Shown here piece after piece: positions 27,001 to 33,971 of a DNA stretch of 64,000 nt. Both the position numbers and the translations under genes were made by a program. The stretch comes from Piscicoccus intestinalis NBRC 104926 (GTDB taxonomy: Bacteria; Actinomycetota; Actinomycetes; Actinomycetales; Dermatophilaceae). The first letter of the stretch is position 1. Every line of letters begins with the position of its first letter. The DNA is taken from NCBI RefSeq assembly GCF_001515525.1, contig NZ_BCNQ01000001.1, positions 1 to 64,000 on the forward strand. The letters are read 5' to 3'. Under the pieces are notes generated by a model. It saw only the letters and a list, made by a program, of their open reading frames with translations. It had not been told where the DNA came from and did no database searches.

Positions 27001-28458
27001 GATATACCCGTACTTCGTGGTCCACGCCGTGGTGGAGTTCTCGGCAGTGCTCGTGAGGCGGAGCGCGATTTCCCGCCAGCCGGTGGACGCGAGCCCGGTC
27101 GAGGTGGCCCACCCTGACTGCGGCGGCGGGGGGACGGTGCCCGGGTCGGTCGGCACGGAGGTGTCCTGCAGCTGCCAGGTTCGCAGGTAGTCGACGTCCA
27201 TGTGCCCGGCCGGGGGGGTGTAGCCCTTCATCACGCCGGTGGAGAACACCGGGTAGAGGGTGCCGATGTAGTCGAGGCCGGGCCCGGTGTAGGAGGGTCC
27301 TGGCTGCCCGTCGAGCCACACTTGGATGCGGCCGTCGACCCATTCGAGGCCGTAGGTGTGCCAGGCGCCGTCGGCGTAGTCGACGCCGGACGGCCCGTAG
27401 GACTGCCAGTACGCCTGCTTCGACGTTGCGCCGCCGTCCTCCGACCAGTGGACGTTGAAGTGAGGGTGGTACTTCCCGTCGGGGGTGTCGGCCTGCACGA
27501 ACTCGGCGATGTCGACCTCGGGGGGCCACGTGTTGATCGGCAGCGGCAGGAGCCAGAACGCGGGCCATAGGCCGGGTGCGTTCGTGGACAGCCGGATGCG
27601 GGCTTCGAGGAACGTTCCTTCGCGGACGGTGAGGCCGGTGGCGGTGTGGGCGTAGGAGGCGGTGTAGGGGTAGGTGGTGCCGTAGGAGGTGATGGGGGTG
27701 GGATCCCAGGCGAGGCGGAGCATGCCGCCGGTGGCGGTGACGCGGTCCGCGGAGTAGGCGTGGTTGTCGCCGGCGGGGTTGATGGGGGAGTTGTAGGTTT
27801 CGCCGGGGGCGCCGCGCAGTGTGGTCCACACGCTGGTGTTGAGGGCGGTGAAGTCGTCGGCGAACGTGAGGGTCCAGGTGCCTGCCGGGCCGCCGGTGGG
27901 GGTGTTGGGGCCGGTGACGGTTCCCGGGTCGCCTGGGTCGGTGCTGCCGGGGTCGGTCGGGGTGCCGGTGTTGCCGGTCCCTGCGGCGGGGACGTGGAGG
28001 TCACCGGCGAACGCGTCGGCTGGGGAAGGGGGTGCGCCGACGGCGATGACGACACCATTCCCAGCGGGGCGAGGCCCCCAGTTGGTGGCGGTGGGGTTGC
28101 GTTCGTCGACGGGCGCGCGAACCCGGAACCCCGCGACGTCAGTGGGGAGCCGTGCCGCGGCGAGGGTGCCGGACGTCATACGCTCCGCAGCGAGCTGGAT
28201 TTGGGCGTCACTGGTGTTGTCGACGTTCCCGAGCCCGATCATGTCTTTGGTGATGCCGGTGACGACGCCGGTGAACGCCGGGTCGACGGTGGGTGCCCAG
28301 CGTGCGGCGGCGAGGGTGTCGCGGATGGCGGTGATGTCGCCGCGGGCGTCGTCGGTGTCGCCGACGGCCTGCCCGATCGCGTCGTGCTGGGCGTCGCCCA
28401 CCGCGGTCCACTGGTCGTGGCGGTCGGGGCGGGGCGGCATCGACGGGGGGTACGCCAC
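24016..28458 (-). CDS. Giant phage tail protein with five enzyme domains: GH16, GH46 chitosanase, BSP peptidase, PL7 lyase, esterase
   Basis: 1,480 residues from GTG at 28458, with AGGAGA 6 bp upstream. Residues 1-157: tail-fibre anchor homologous to neighbouring fibres (NPTATNWGPRPAG). 190-430: GH16, catalytic ExDxxE in PPEVDIAEFV (Glu314, Asp316, Glu319). 447-700: GH46 chitosanase, AENST (Glu473) and YIEDIGDGRGYTAGIVGFCS (Asp491). 708-935: BSP-type metallopeptidase with HEVVH (820-824) and EGIAD. 955-1180: PL7 lyase with RCELREM (1022-1027), QIH (1068-1070) and YFKTGAYLQ (1170-1178). 1250-1480: alpha/beta hydrolase, GFSGG (Ser1365) and GKGHD (His1461). Thr/Pro/Gly linkers such as GTPTDPGSTDPGDPG separate domains. 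All active-site motifs are intact. It should sit at the tail tip and digest surface polymers. Confidence 0.93.
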   Translation of the reverse strand: MAYPPSMPPRPDRHDQWTAVGDAQHDAIGQAVGDTDDARGDITAIRDTLAAARWAPTVDPAFTGVVTGITKDMIGLGNVDNTSDAQIQLAAERMTSGTLAAARLPTDVAGFRVRAPVDERNPTATNWGPRPAGNGVVIAVGAPPSPADAFAGDLHVPAAGTGNTGTPTDPGSTDPGDPGTVTGPNTPTGGPAGTWTLTFADDFTALNTSVWTTLRGAPGETYNSPINPAGDNHAYSADRVTATGGMLRLAWDPTPITSYGTTYPYTASYAHTATGLTVREGTFLEARIRLSTNAPGLWPAFWLLPLPINTWPPEVDIAEFVQADTPDGKYHPHFNVHWSEDGGATSKQAYWQSYGPSGVDYADGAWHTYGLEWVDGRIQVWLDGQPGPSYTGPGLDYIGTLYPVFSTGVMKGYTPPAGHMDVDYLRTWQLQDTSVPTDPGTVPPPPQSGWATSTGLASTGWREIALRLTSTAENSTTAWTTKYGYIEDIGDGRGYTAGIVGFCSGTGDMLTLVEYANTAYPSNSLAKWLPKLRQIMAASYSQRPALSNSLLGSAFKTDWANASAQAWFQDCQRRERDRVYWGPALAAAQEDGVGLLGLCILYDISVNHGPGTDSESFGGIVAKARAATKPPSKGGSETAYLSKLTDLRNTVLQGWGDNQATDGRVFFHRKLIANNPGMTLPITWTCYGDPFSITSMPTEGGLAAVDLTDEADIIVAADSSNFDGAALVGTINSNSISTATRDDYVIRFPGAQWLAGFRQMARNVCSILYNKQSEVPRTHAIVKLTFTANDMLAAATASTGGIEFGNQSRGAAVTASYTTHEVVHLYQNGASYGTSQQATGTIEGIADLVLIRLGYHPAQSRRPSGGGTNWYDGYDVTGFFFDWIERYAPTPSPGFVKKLNAALTSSTFNPSIITSLNARSKSVDALWTEYKAYVAALPAYSGGGGSTPTPTATIGQRLDLTNWKVTLPTDSTGGFTGTAAEIKQPSLGTYKDTYIYPSTDGAGVTFAPVCGGSTTSGSVFPRCELREMTSSGSANASWGFNDGKYHEMTTTLRVDRLMLKRPMIVVAQIHDAADDCWMAYADGFWPTVGNAAVTGTATGGFRIKWKWNSVIQSSPLIPEVRVGQLFTIRVRSENNTVTVWADTGTSATTQRAQITNASSTFPNSAGSGCYFKTGAYLQSNTTNSGKTVPYNTCTGTGTSGDDLTSPPAGTATGGDAAATVGAVTVTKVALAHGTAATVPTTPTATLPFTDRENVSFTGAGKTSKYHAYASGLSSGAGLMIWLHGDAAYEFNNPSSSYIVGGSSGIRVAAKNAGFILASCRAPDTSGTVTWWESGNANADYLKALIDSLKTGYAINPSRVVLAGFSGGAQQVTQFFMGRYPEYLAAGGATIVFGGGEAPDVTPTYSTQVKSAIRMHWCAGANDTAANSEDGFDGRATAEYGEQWFRGKGFNTSIQIISGKGHDVNPNFGPVVAAQLARFPS

Positions 28459-28466
28459 AGGGTCTC

Positions 28467-29540
28467 CTAGGTGATGGTGATGTCGTCGACGTCCATGGAC
28501 ACGGATGCCACGGCTTGCCCGGTGCCGCAGACGAAGCCGAAGTATCCGGCGGCGACCTGGGTGGTGGTGACGTTGATCTCCCACGCCGAGGGTTCGGTGG
28601 CGGTCGCTGCCCACGCGCGTGCCTGCACGGTGCCGCCGTTGATGCGGATGCGGAGGCGGTAGTCGGTGCCGGAGTCGGTGGCGCGGGTGACGGACGCGAG
28701 GGTGGTGTATGTCCAGTTGTCGATCTGCGAGGCGGAGAAGCTTCCGCCGGAGAACCTGATCCTGACCCCGTTCTGAGGGTCGAGGTTCGGCTGGTCGCAG
28801 CGGGCGACGAACATGGCCTGCGAGTCGCTGCCGCGGTTCAGGAGGAACGTCGCTTCGACGTTCGCGGCGAGCGTGGAGTGCCGCACGGCGACACCGTCGC
28901 TGGAGTTGTAGTTGCCCATGGTGTTGCCGGAGGTGAGGCGGCCGCGGTTGTTCTGGACGGTGGCGGATCCGCCGGTGGGGAGGCGGGACAGGACCCACGG
29001 CGCGGGCCACGCGGCGCCGTTGGAGAGGCCGTTGAAGTTGGTTCCGGCGGTGGTTTGGGTGAGGGGGGTGACGTGCAGGTCGGTCGCGGGCGCGTCCGAC
29101 GGGGCGGGTGCGGCGCCGACGGCGATGACGAGCGGGTACCCGGCCGGGCGCGGCTCCCAGTTGGTGGCGGTGGGGGTGGCCTCGTTGGCGCGGGTGCGGC
29201 GCCGGACCGCGGCGACCCCAGCGGGCAGCCTGGCGGGCGGGATGGTCCCGGACGTGATCTGCGTGGCGCTGTAGGTCTTCGCCGCGTCCGCAGTGTTCGA
29301 GACGTTCCCGAGGCCGACCATCGCGGCCGTCACACCGCTGACCGTGCCCGTGAACGACGGGTTCGCCAGCGGCGCCCGCGTCGCCTGGAGGTTCGCCAGC
29401 GTCCCCTGCAGCGCGAGGACGTCCGACTTGAGCTGAGGGACGTCGGTGATGAGCTGCTGCACGTTGTCGTACCAGGCGTACCCGACGTCGAGCCACGGCT
29501 GCCCTGTGGTCGGCTTCGCTGGCATCGGCACGATCGGCAC
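28467..29540 (-). CDS. Phage tail fibre / receptor-binding-type protein
   Basis: 357 residues from GTG at 29540 with a GAGAGGGG-type RBS. N-terminal stalk (MPIVPMPAKPTTGQPWLDVG, NPSFTGTVSGVTAAMVGLGN), then the shared module TPTATNWEPRPAGYPLVIAV, then a beta-sandwich region (WPAPWVLSRL, ATFLLNRGSDSQAMFVARCD, VDDITIT) of concanavalin/LamG style. The stalk motif FTGTVSGVTAAMVGLGNVSNT is nearly repeated in the giant tail protein next to it (FTGVVTGITKDMIGLGNVDN). Probably a fibre that binds sugar on the cell surface; binding specificity is unknown. A 189-bp gene-free stretch follows upstream. Confidence 0.8.
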   Translation of the reverse strand: MPIVPMPAKPTTGQPWLDVGYAWYDNVQQLITDVPQLKSDVLALQGTLANLQATRAPLANPSFTGTVSGVTAAMVGLGNVSNTADAAKTYSATQITSGTIPPARLPAGVAAVRRRTRANEATPTATNWEPRPAGYPLVIAVGAAPAPSDAPATDLHVTPLTQTTAGTNFNGLSNGAAWPAPWVLSRLPTGGSATVQNNRGRLTSGNTMGNYNSSDGVAVRHSTLAANVEATFLLNRGSDSQAMFVARCDQPNLDPQNGVRIRFSGGSFSASQIDNWTYTTLASVTRATDSGTDYRLRIRINGGTVQARAWAATATEPSAWEINVTTTQVAAGYFGFVCGTGQAVASVSMDVDDITIT

Positions 29541-29729
29541 GGGCTGGCCCCTCTCATGTGGCGGATTTCGGTCCAGACATGGACCCGGTCGACGGTTCCC
29601 GTGTGCGGCTGGTCCCTTAGGTCAGGGAGATCCCCGGGGCGGTGCGCACCACTAGCTCGGGTGGTCGGCTGTGCGGACAAGGGGGTTGATGTTCCAGTCG
29701 CCGGTGACACCGGCGGGGGTTGACGGGTG

Positions 29730-30497
29730 CTAGCGGCGGTTCACGCCGACCCGGCCTGTCCCGGCGCGTCGCAGCGTGACCGGGCCGCTGCCCTTGCGTT
29801 GCACGACGAGACCTTGCCCGTAGGGTTCGTCGACGGGAAGCGCAGAGCCCGCGCCGGCGGCCTGGTCCACGCGGATCGTGTGGACAGTAATGGACGCGGC
29901 GACGCCGGATTCCCAGGTGGTTTTCCCGATCCGCGGGGCGTCCCACCCGTCCCCGGCCAACGCGGCGGTCCCGGAGCCGGACGTCACTTGAGCTTCGGTT
30001 TCGTCGTTGACGATCGACAGGCGCCACGTCGATGAGCCGCCCCCGATGGACAGGGCGAGCGCGACGCGCAGCCGTGTCCCGGCGGCGGGTAGCGCCCCGG
30101 CCGCGGTTGTGTGGCACGCGGTCCACTCGCACGCCAACTCGGCCCGGCCGCCCTGGTCGAGGGCCAGGGTGTAGCCGTTGTCGGTGCCGTCGGCAGACAC
30201 GCGGAGTACGTGCATCCACTGCCCGGAGGCGAGGGACGGCACGGTCAGCACGGCAGACACCGCGACCTCCGACGCCCCGGCGGGCACCGCGGCCCGCAGC
30301 ACGCTGGCCTCGCCGGCGGCGGCGGACGTGGTGATCCGCACGGCCCGGTCCCCGTACGGCGACGCCCCGGGCACCACCTCCAGGGTCCCGGTGGAGTACG
30401 ACTCCCACAGAACCGGCAGGCCACCGAAGTCGGTTCCCAACTCGACACCAGGAACATGCTGGCCTGTTGGGGTGCCGGACCAGTGCGTGAACGCCAC
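29730..30497 (-). CDS. Phage minor tail protein with concanavalin-like lectin domain
   Basis: 255 residues from GTG at 30497, 2 bp after the previous stop. Begins VAFTHWSGTPTGQHVPGVEL and continues as one beta-sandwich domain (RAVRITTSAAAGEASVLRAA, GQWMHVLRVSADGTDNGYTL, ITVHTIRVDQAAG), ending in a basic VTLRRAGTGRVGVNRR. The layout is that of laminin-G/concanavalin-like carbohydrate-binding proteins found in actinophage tails. Longer reading-frame extensions upstream overlap the preceding small gene and are not real. Confidence 0.75.
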   Translation of the reverse strand: MAFTHWSGTPTGQHVPGVELGTDFGGLPVLWESYSTGTLEVVPGASPYGDRAVRITTSAAAGEASVLRAAVPAGASEVAVSAVLTVPSLASGQWMHVLRVSADGTDNGYTLALDQGGRAELACEWTACHTTAAGALPAAGTRLRVALALSIGGGSSTWRLSIVNDETEAQVTSGSGTAALAGDGWDAPRIGKTTWESGVAASITVHTIRVDQAAGAGSALPVDEPYGQGLVVQRKGSGPVTLRRAGTGRVGVNRR

Positions 30498-30499
30498 CG

Positions 30500-30697
30500 T
30501 CAGGGGCCCGTCACGTACAGCTGGCCAGCTGGCATCGCGTCTATCTCGGCCTGAGTCGGGTTGTACGGCAACGTCCCGCCGCCACCGGCCGAATCCTCTA
30601 ACACTCTCAGGTCGGCGTCTATCCCGCGGAACGCTGGCCCAAGCCACGCCCACAGCGACTCCGCAACGTACTCATACCTCTTGCCGGCCACGGTCAT
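30500..30697 (-). CDS. Small phage protein of unknown function
   Basis: 65 residues, ATG overlapping the holin-candidate stop by 4 bp. Sequence MTVAGKRYEYVAESLWAWLG then ADLRVLEDSAGGGG. No membrane segment or known motif. Lies between the lysis cassette and a lectin-like tail protein and is coupled to both, so it is probably translated, but no role can be named. Confidence 0.7.
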   Translation of the reverse strand: MTVAGKRYEYVAESLWAWLGPAFRGIDADLRVLEDSAGGGGTLPYNPTQAEIDAMPAGQLYVTGP

Positions 30698-31026
30698 CCT
30701 TCCTCGCCGTCGTGGAGACGGTCGTACTGTGTCGGACCATCAGGGTCCCGGTGCCGCCCGGTATAGTCGCCGCCCTGGTACAGGGACCTGTCGGCGGGCA
30801 CGAGGGGGGTGCCGTCCGCTGCGCGGGGCTCATCGACAGGGGTCACCTTCCCCCTGGTCCAGAGGACGAGTGCAGCGGTTCCGGCGAGGTCGATGACGAG
30901 CGCGGCCTGCCCCTCCACCTCCGCGGTGAGAGGCAGGACGCCGGAGATCACTAGGAGGTGCAGGACCGCGGTGACAGCCGCGACCACGGCGGCGCGGATC
31001 GCGAGAGGTTCACGCTTCGCGTCCAT
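30694..31026 (-). CDS. Putative holin
   Basis: 110 residues from ATG at 31026, sharing one base with the endolysin stop (TGATG). Two hydrophobic stretches, AAVVAAVTAVLHLLVISGVL and AALVIDLAGTAALVLWTRGK, with a charged C-terminal tail. Two membrane segments, small size and coupling to the endolysin gene make it the best holin candidate. The WTRGKVTPV motif at the end of the second segment is common in actinophage membrane proteins of lysis cassettes. Confidence 0.7.
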   Translation of the reverse strand: MDAKREPLAIRAAVVAAVTAVLHLLVISGVLPLTAEVEGQAALVIDLAGTAALVLWTRGKVTPVDEPRAADGTPLVPADRSLYQGGDYTGRHRDPDGPTQYDRLHDGEEG

Positions 31027-31859
31027 CACATGGCCGCCCAGGTGATGCTCCCGACCATGCTGTCGGGGGTGAGTCCGTGGGCCTTCTGCCAGTCCCGGAC
31101 AGCCCTCGCCGTCGCCGGGCCGAACCGTCCGTCGCTGGCCACCTTGACCTTGTTCTGGATGAGGCCGATCGCGAACCGGTCCGCCACCCGCTTCCCCGAG
31201 TGGGAGCGGGGTCCGCCGTCGTCGACGCCGTACCAGTGCCCGGCGGCGAGAGGGAACGGTCCACGGGGTTCGGTGGGCGGACCGGCCGGCGCGGTGGGCT
31301 TCACGATCGACGCGGGCGCGTTCCGCGTGGCAGCGGCGTTCCGCACCCACGTCAGGTAGTCGCCCCACGGGAACGACGTGCCGGGATCCCAGTGGGAGGA
31401 CAGCTTGTACACCCGGGACGCTTGGACGTGCCCGATCAGACCCGCCTCCCCGGCGCGCAGCTGCGCGTCGGTGAGGTGCCTGATGGGGATGTCGTGGCGG
31501 GCGCAAATCCCGGCCATGAGCGGCGCGGACTGGTCCCGCAGCATCGCCAGCGAGTACGCGTCAGCCCAGTCTGCGGTGCCCTGTTTCGCGTATCCCGCGT
31601 GTTCGAGCTGGATGCCGTCGGCGTTCGCGCCCGGCGCCGCGTAGGCGGTGTCTAGCTCGTTGACGCCCTGGATGGTGGAGTCCGCGTCGACGTAGTAGTG
31701 GGCGGATGCCATCGGGGCCTTGGAGCTGCGGAAGTAGTTGGCGCACCACTCCGCGGAGGTGGGCCGCTCCGGGTACTCCATCGTGTGGATAATCCCGAGC
31801 CGCACGTTTCTGACGCGGCCGCGGCGGTAGTTGGTGGCCTGGATCATTTGGATAGCCAT
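31026..31859 (-). CDS. Endolysin: N-acetylmuramoyl-L-alanine amidase with peptidoglycan-binding domain
   Basis: 277 residues from ATG at 31859. Residues 15-172 are an Amidase_2/T7-lysozyme-type domain with zinc ligands His25 (GIIHTM), His144 (GLIGHVQAS) and Asp158 (HWDPG). Residues 215-277 contain a peptidoglycan-binding helical domain (ADRFAIGLIQNKVKVASDGR, FGPATARAVRDWQKAHGL). It cuts the amide bond between muramic acid and the stem peptide. No signal peptide, so release should need the holin encoded next. Confidence 0.92.
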   Translation of the reverse strand: MAIQMIQATNYRRGRVRNVRLGIIHTMEYPERPTSAEWCANYFRSSKAPMASAHYYVDADSTIQGVNELDTAYAAPGANADGIQLEHAGYAKQGTADWADAYSLAMLRDQSAPLMAGICARHDIPIRHLTDAQLRAGEAGLIGHVQASRVYKLSSHWDPGTSFPWGDYLTWVRNAAATRNAPASIVKPTAPAGPPTEPRGPFPLAAGHWYGVDDGGPRSHSGKRVADRFAIGLIQNKVKVASDGRFGPATARAVRDWQKAHGLTPDSMVGSITWAAM

Positions 31860-31884
31860 GGGGTCTCCGTGGTCGGTTGTTGGC

Positions 31885-32331
31885 CTAGGCGGTGCCGTGG
31901 CCCGTGGCGACGGGGTCTCCGTCGTCGTCTTCGTCTGGTGGCCACAGCGGCGGCCGGGGTGGGGGGTGGCCGCCCATGTCGATGAGGGCGTATCTGACGG
32001 CCCGGTCCCAGATGGCGTGGTCGGCGAGGATTTCCTCGTGTCTGCGCTGGTAGGCGCGCATTGCGTGGAGTTCGTTGAGGACGTCGTCGAGGCGTTCTTC
32101 GAGGCCGTGGTTCTGTCTGGTGAGGATGTCGTGGATGGCGTCGCTCTTGTCGAGGAGGGTGCGGCGGCGCCCGTCGGTCCATTTCCGGATGACCGACTGG
32201 TAGTTCCCGAGGAGCTGTGGAGCGGCTTGGAGGATGACCCCGATCACGAAGACGACGGCGATGACCTGGATGACCCAGGGTGTCCGGGCGATCGCGTCGA
32301 GCGCCCCGGGTGGGATGGCGTCTTGGTCCAC
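31885..32331 (-). CDS. Single-pass membrane protein with coiled-coil
   Basis: 148 residues from GTG at 32331, 2 bp after the previous stop. One membrane segment (WVIQVIAVVFVIGVILQAAP) is followed by a helical charged region (LDKSDAIHDILTRQ, LEERLDDVLNELHAMRAYQR) and a Pro/Asp-rich tail (PPRPPLWPPDEDDDGD). Immediately upstream of the endolysin gene, so a part in lysis (spanin-like or antiholin) is possible, but not shown by any motif. Confidence 0.75.
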   Translation of the reverse strand: MDQDAIPPGALDAIARTPWVIQVIAVVFVIGVILQAAPQLLGNYQSVIRKWTDGRRRTLLDKSDAIHDILTRQNHGLEERLDDVLNELHAMRAYQRRHEEILADHAIWDRAVRYALIDMGGHPPPRPPLWPPDEDDDGDPVATGHGTA

Positions 32332-32333
32332 GG

Positions 32334-32978
32334 CTAGCTGCCGGCAGGGGCGGTCGCGGTTTCGACCGGGACGGCGTCTTCGTCTCGGAGGGGCCGTGGT
32401 CCGGAGCGGACAGCGAGCATGGTGTGGAGGATGGACAGGATGCCGAGGGGGAGGATGCCGCGGATGCCGTCGGCGGGGACGTGGGCGATAGCGACGAGGG
32501 CGGCGGTGATGGTGACACCGACGATGCAGGCTGCCCAGGCGGTGGGGCGGAGGCGGCCGGTGGCGGTGAGCGCTGCGGCGGGCAGGATGGTGACGAGCGC
32601 GGCGCACATGGTGGCCCAGATGCTCCATGGGATGGCGTCGACCGCGGTCTGCTGGGGAGGCCACCCGTCGAAGGCGTTCGCGAGCTGCGCGAACGCGAGG
32701 ATTCCGTAGAGCCCGGCGCCGAGGGAGTTGCCGAGCCACACGAGGATGTGGCGTTGGGCGGCGATGCCGAGGAGGATGAGTGCGCCGACGGCCCAGGACC
32801 AGGCCGCCCAGATGAAAAGGGGGAACGCCGATTCGATGTAGCCGAAGCTGTCCTTGGCGCCGTGGACATAGTCTTCGGCGCGGATGAGGGCGGCGGCAGC
32901 GAGCATGAGCTTGAGCAGGATGATGTCGGACGTGACGAGCGCTGCGGGCTGCCACCGGTCGTTGAGAGCGTCAGACAT
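32334..32978 (-). CDS. Phage multi-pass membrane protein
   Basis: 214 residues from ATG at 32978 with GGGAGGC upstream. Five or six hydrophobic segments are visible, including IILLKLMLAAAALI, LFIWAAWSWAVGALILLGIA, WATMCAALVTILPAAAL and AACIVGVTITAALVAIA. C-terminus is polar. No recognised domain. Similar multi-pass proteins often sit near lysis genes of actinophages; role unknown. Confidence 0.8.
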   Translation of the reverse strand: MSDALNDRWQPAALVTSDIILLKLMLAAAALIRAEDYVHGAKDSFGYIESAFPLFIWAAWSWAVGALILLGIAAQRHILVWLGNSLGAGLYGILAFAQLANAFDGWPPQQTAVDAIPWSIWATMCAALVTILPAAALTATGRLRPTAWAACIVGVTITAALVAIAHVPADGIRGILPLGILSILHTMLAVRSGPRPLRDEDAVPVETATAPAGS

Positions 32979-33023
32979 TCGGAGCCTCCCTTCGAGGTGT
33001 CGGGTGCTGCTTGAGGTTGAAAT

Positions 33024-33044
33024 CCCCCGGCTTCAGCCGTGGGG
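33024..33044 (+). other. Isolated hairpin resembling an IS200/IS605-type right end
   Basis: In the 99-bp gap between two late genes lies AATCCCCCGGCTTCAGCCGT followed by GGGG: a GGCT-tc-AGCC stem extended by C/G runs with one mismatch. From memory, this GGCTTCAGCC hairpin style is typical of the end of tnpB-bearing IS605-group elements in actinobacteria. No tnpA or tnpB is here. An ordinary structured spacer is equally possible. Confidence 0.3.
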
Positions 33045-33077
33045 AACCGTTAACACCCGACTCCTCTCCGTTTTCGG

Positions 33078-33968
33078 CTAGCCAGCGAGGAATGTGATGT
33101 CGTCGTATGAGGCGGTGTACGCGGCGGCCGTCGAGGACGGTCGCGCCACGAAACCCAAGTAGCCGGCGGTTGTCTTCGACGGGTTGACCGTCAGGTCCCA
33201 ACCCGCCGGCTCTGACGCAGACGCGGCCCACGACTTCGCTTGCACCGTTCCGCCAGCGGCCGCGATCTTCACCTTGTAGTCGACTCCGGTTGTCCATGTC
33301 CTGGGTGTCTCTCCGAGGGTTGTTTCGGTCCAGTTCACCGACTCCGCGATCGAGAGTGACGACCCGAAAGTCCCGACGGCGATTCCGTTCCCGGGGTCCA
33401 AGTCGGTTTCATCGGAACGCAGCACGAACCGCGCGTAGACGCTGTTCACGCGGCGGAACGTGTAGGTGATGGTGAAGTTTGCCATTGACGTCTGGTGCCG
33501 TACGGCGACGCCATCCTCGGACCCGTAGTTGCCGACGGCCGCGGCGGTCGTGAGGAGGCCACGCCCACCGGAAACGCTGATGGAGCCTCCTGCTGGAAGC
33601 GCCGCCTGAACCCACGGGGCGGGCCACCCGGACGTCTGGTCCGTGCCGAACGACGTGAGTTCTCCGGTGGCGGTCCCGGCCTGCATGGTGGCGGGGATGT
33701 GAAAATCGCCTGGCTGCGCGTCGTTCGGTGCGGGAGCGGCCCCGACCGCGATCACGTAGGAGTACCCGGCCGGACGCGCCCGCCAGTTGGTGGCGGTCGG
33801 GGCCGCCTCGTCAGCGGATGAGCGGACGCGGATGGCGGCGCCACCGAGTGCCGCCTTCAGCGACGGGACGTCGCTGATCACCTCACGCAGATTGTTGTCT
33901 GCGGTGTCACCCCACGTCGTCCACGTGCCGCCCTCGTTCGGCTTGGCCGGCATGTTCTGGTAAGCCAT
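33078..33968 (-). CDS. Phage tail fibre-type protein (paralogue)
   Basis: 296 residues from ATG at 33968. MAYQNMPAKPNEGGTWTTWG, then the shared module APTATNWRARPAGYSYVIAV, then a beta-sandwich with WPAPWVQAAL, GNYGSEDGVAVRHQTSM and TAGYLGFVARPSSTAA, ending YDDITFLAG. It is plainly homologous to the products at 28467-29540 and 33972-34970. It lacks the long stalk of the 28467-29540 product. Probably a sugar-binding fibre or fibre cap. Confidence 0.8.
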   Translation of the reverse strand: MAYQNMPAKPNEGGTWTTWGDTADNNLREVISDVPSLKAALGGAAIRVRSSADEAAPTATNWRARPAGYSYVIAVGAAPAPNDAQPGDFHIPATMQAGTATGELTSFGTDQTSGWPAPWVQAALPAGGSISVSGGRGLLTTAAAVGNYGSEDGVAVRHQTSMANFTITYTFRRVNSVYARFVLRSDETDLDPGNGIAVGTFGSSLSIAESVNWTETTLGETPRTWTTGVDYKVKIAAAGGTVQAKSWAASASEPAGWDLTVNPSKTTAGYLGFVARPSSTAAAYTASYDDITFLAG

Positions 33969-33971
33969 CGG

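Noticed and set aside
28461-29496. Extending the giant tail protein upstream to 29496 (1,826 residues)
   Set aside because: The extra 345 residues are an out-of-frame reading of the fibre gene at 28467-29540; the GTG at 28458 has a proper RBS.
29541-29729. Possible small leftward gene starting near 29710
   Set aside because: Frame is open but runs into the next gene in another frame, has no RBS and no recognisable product.
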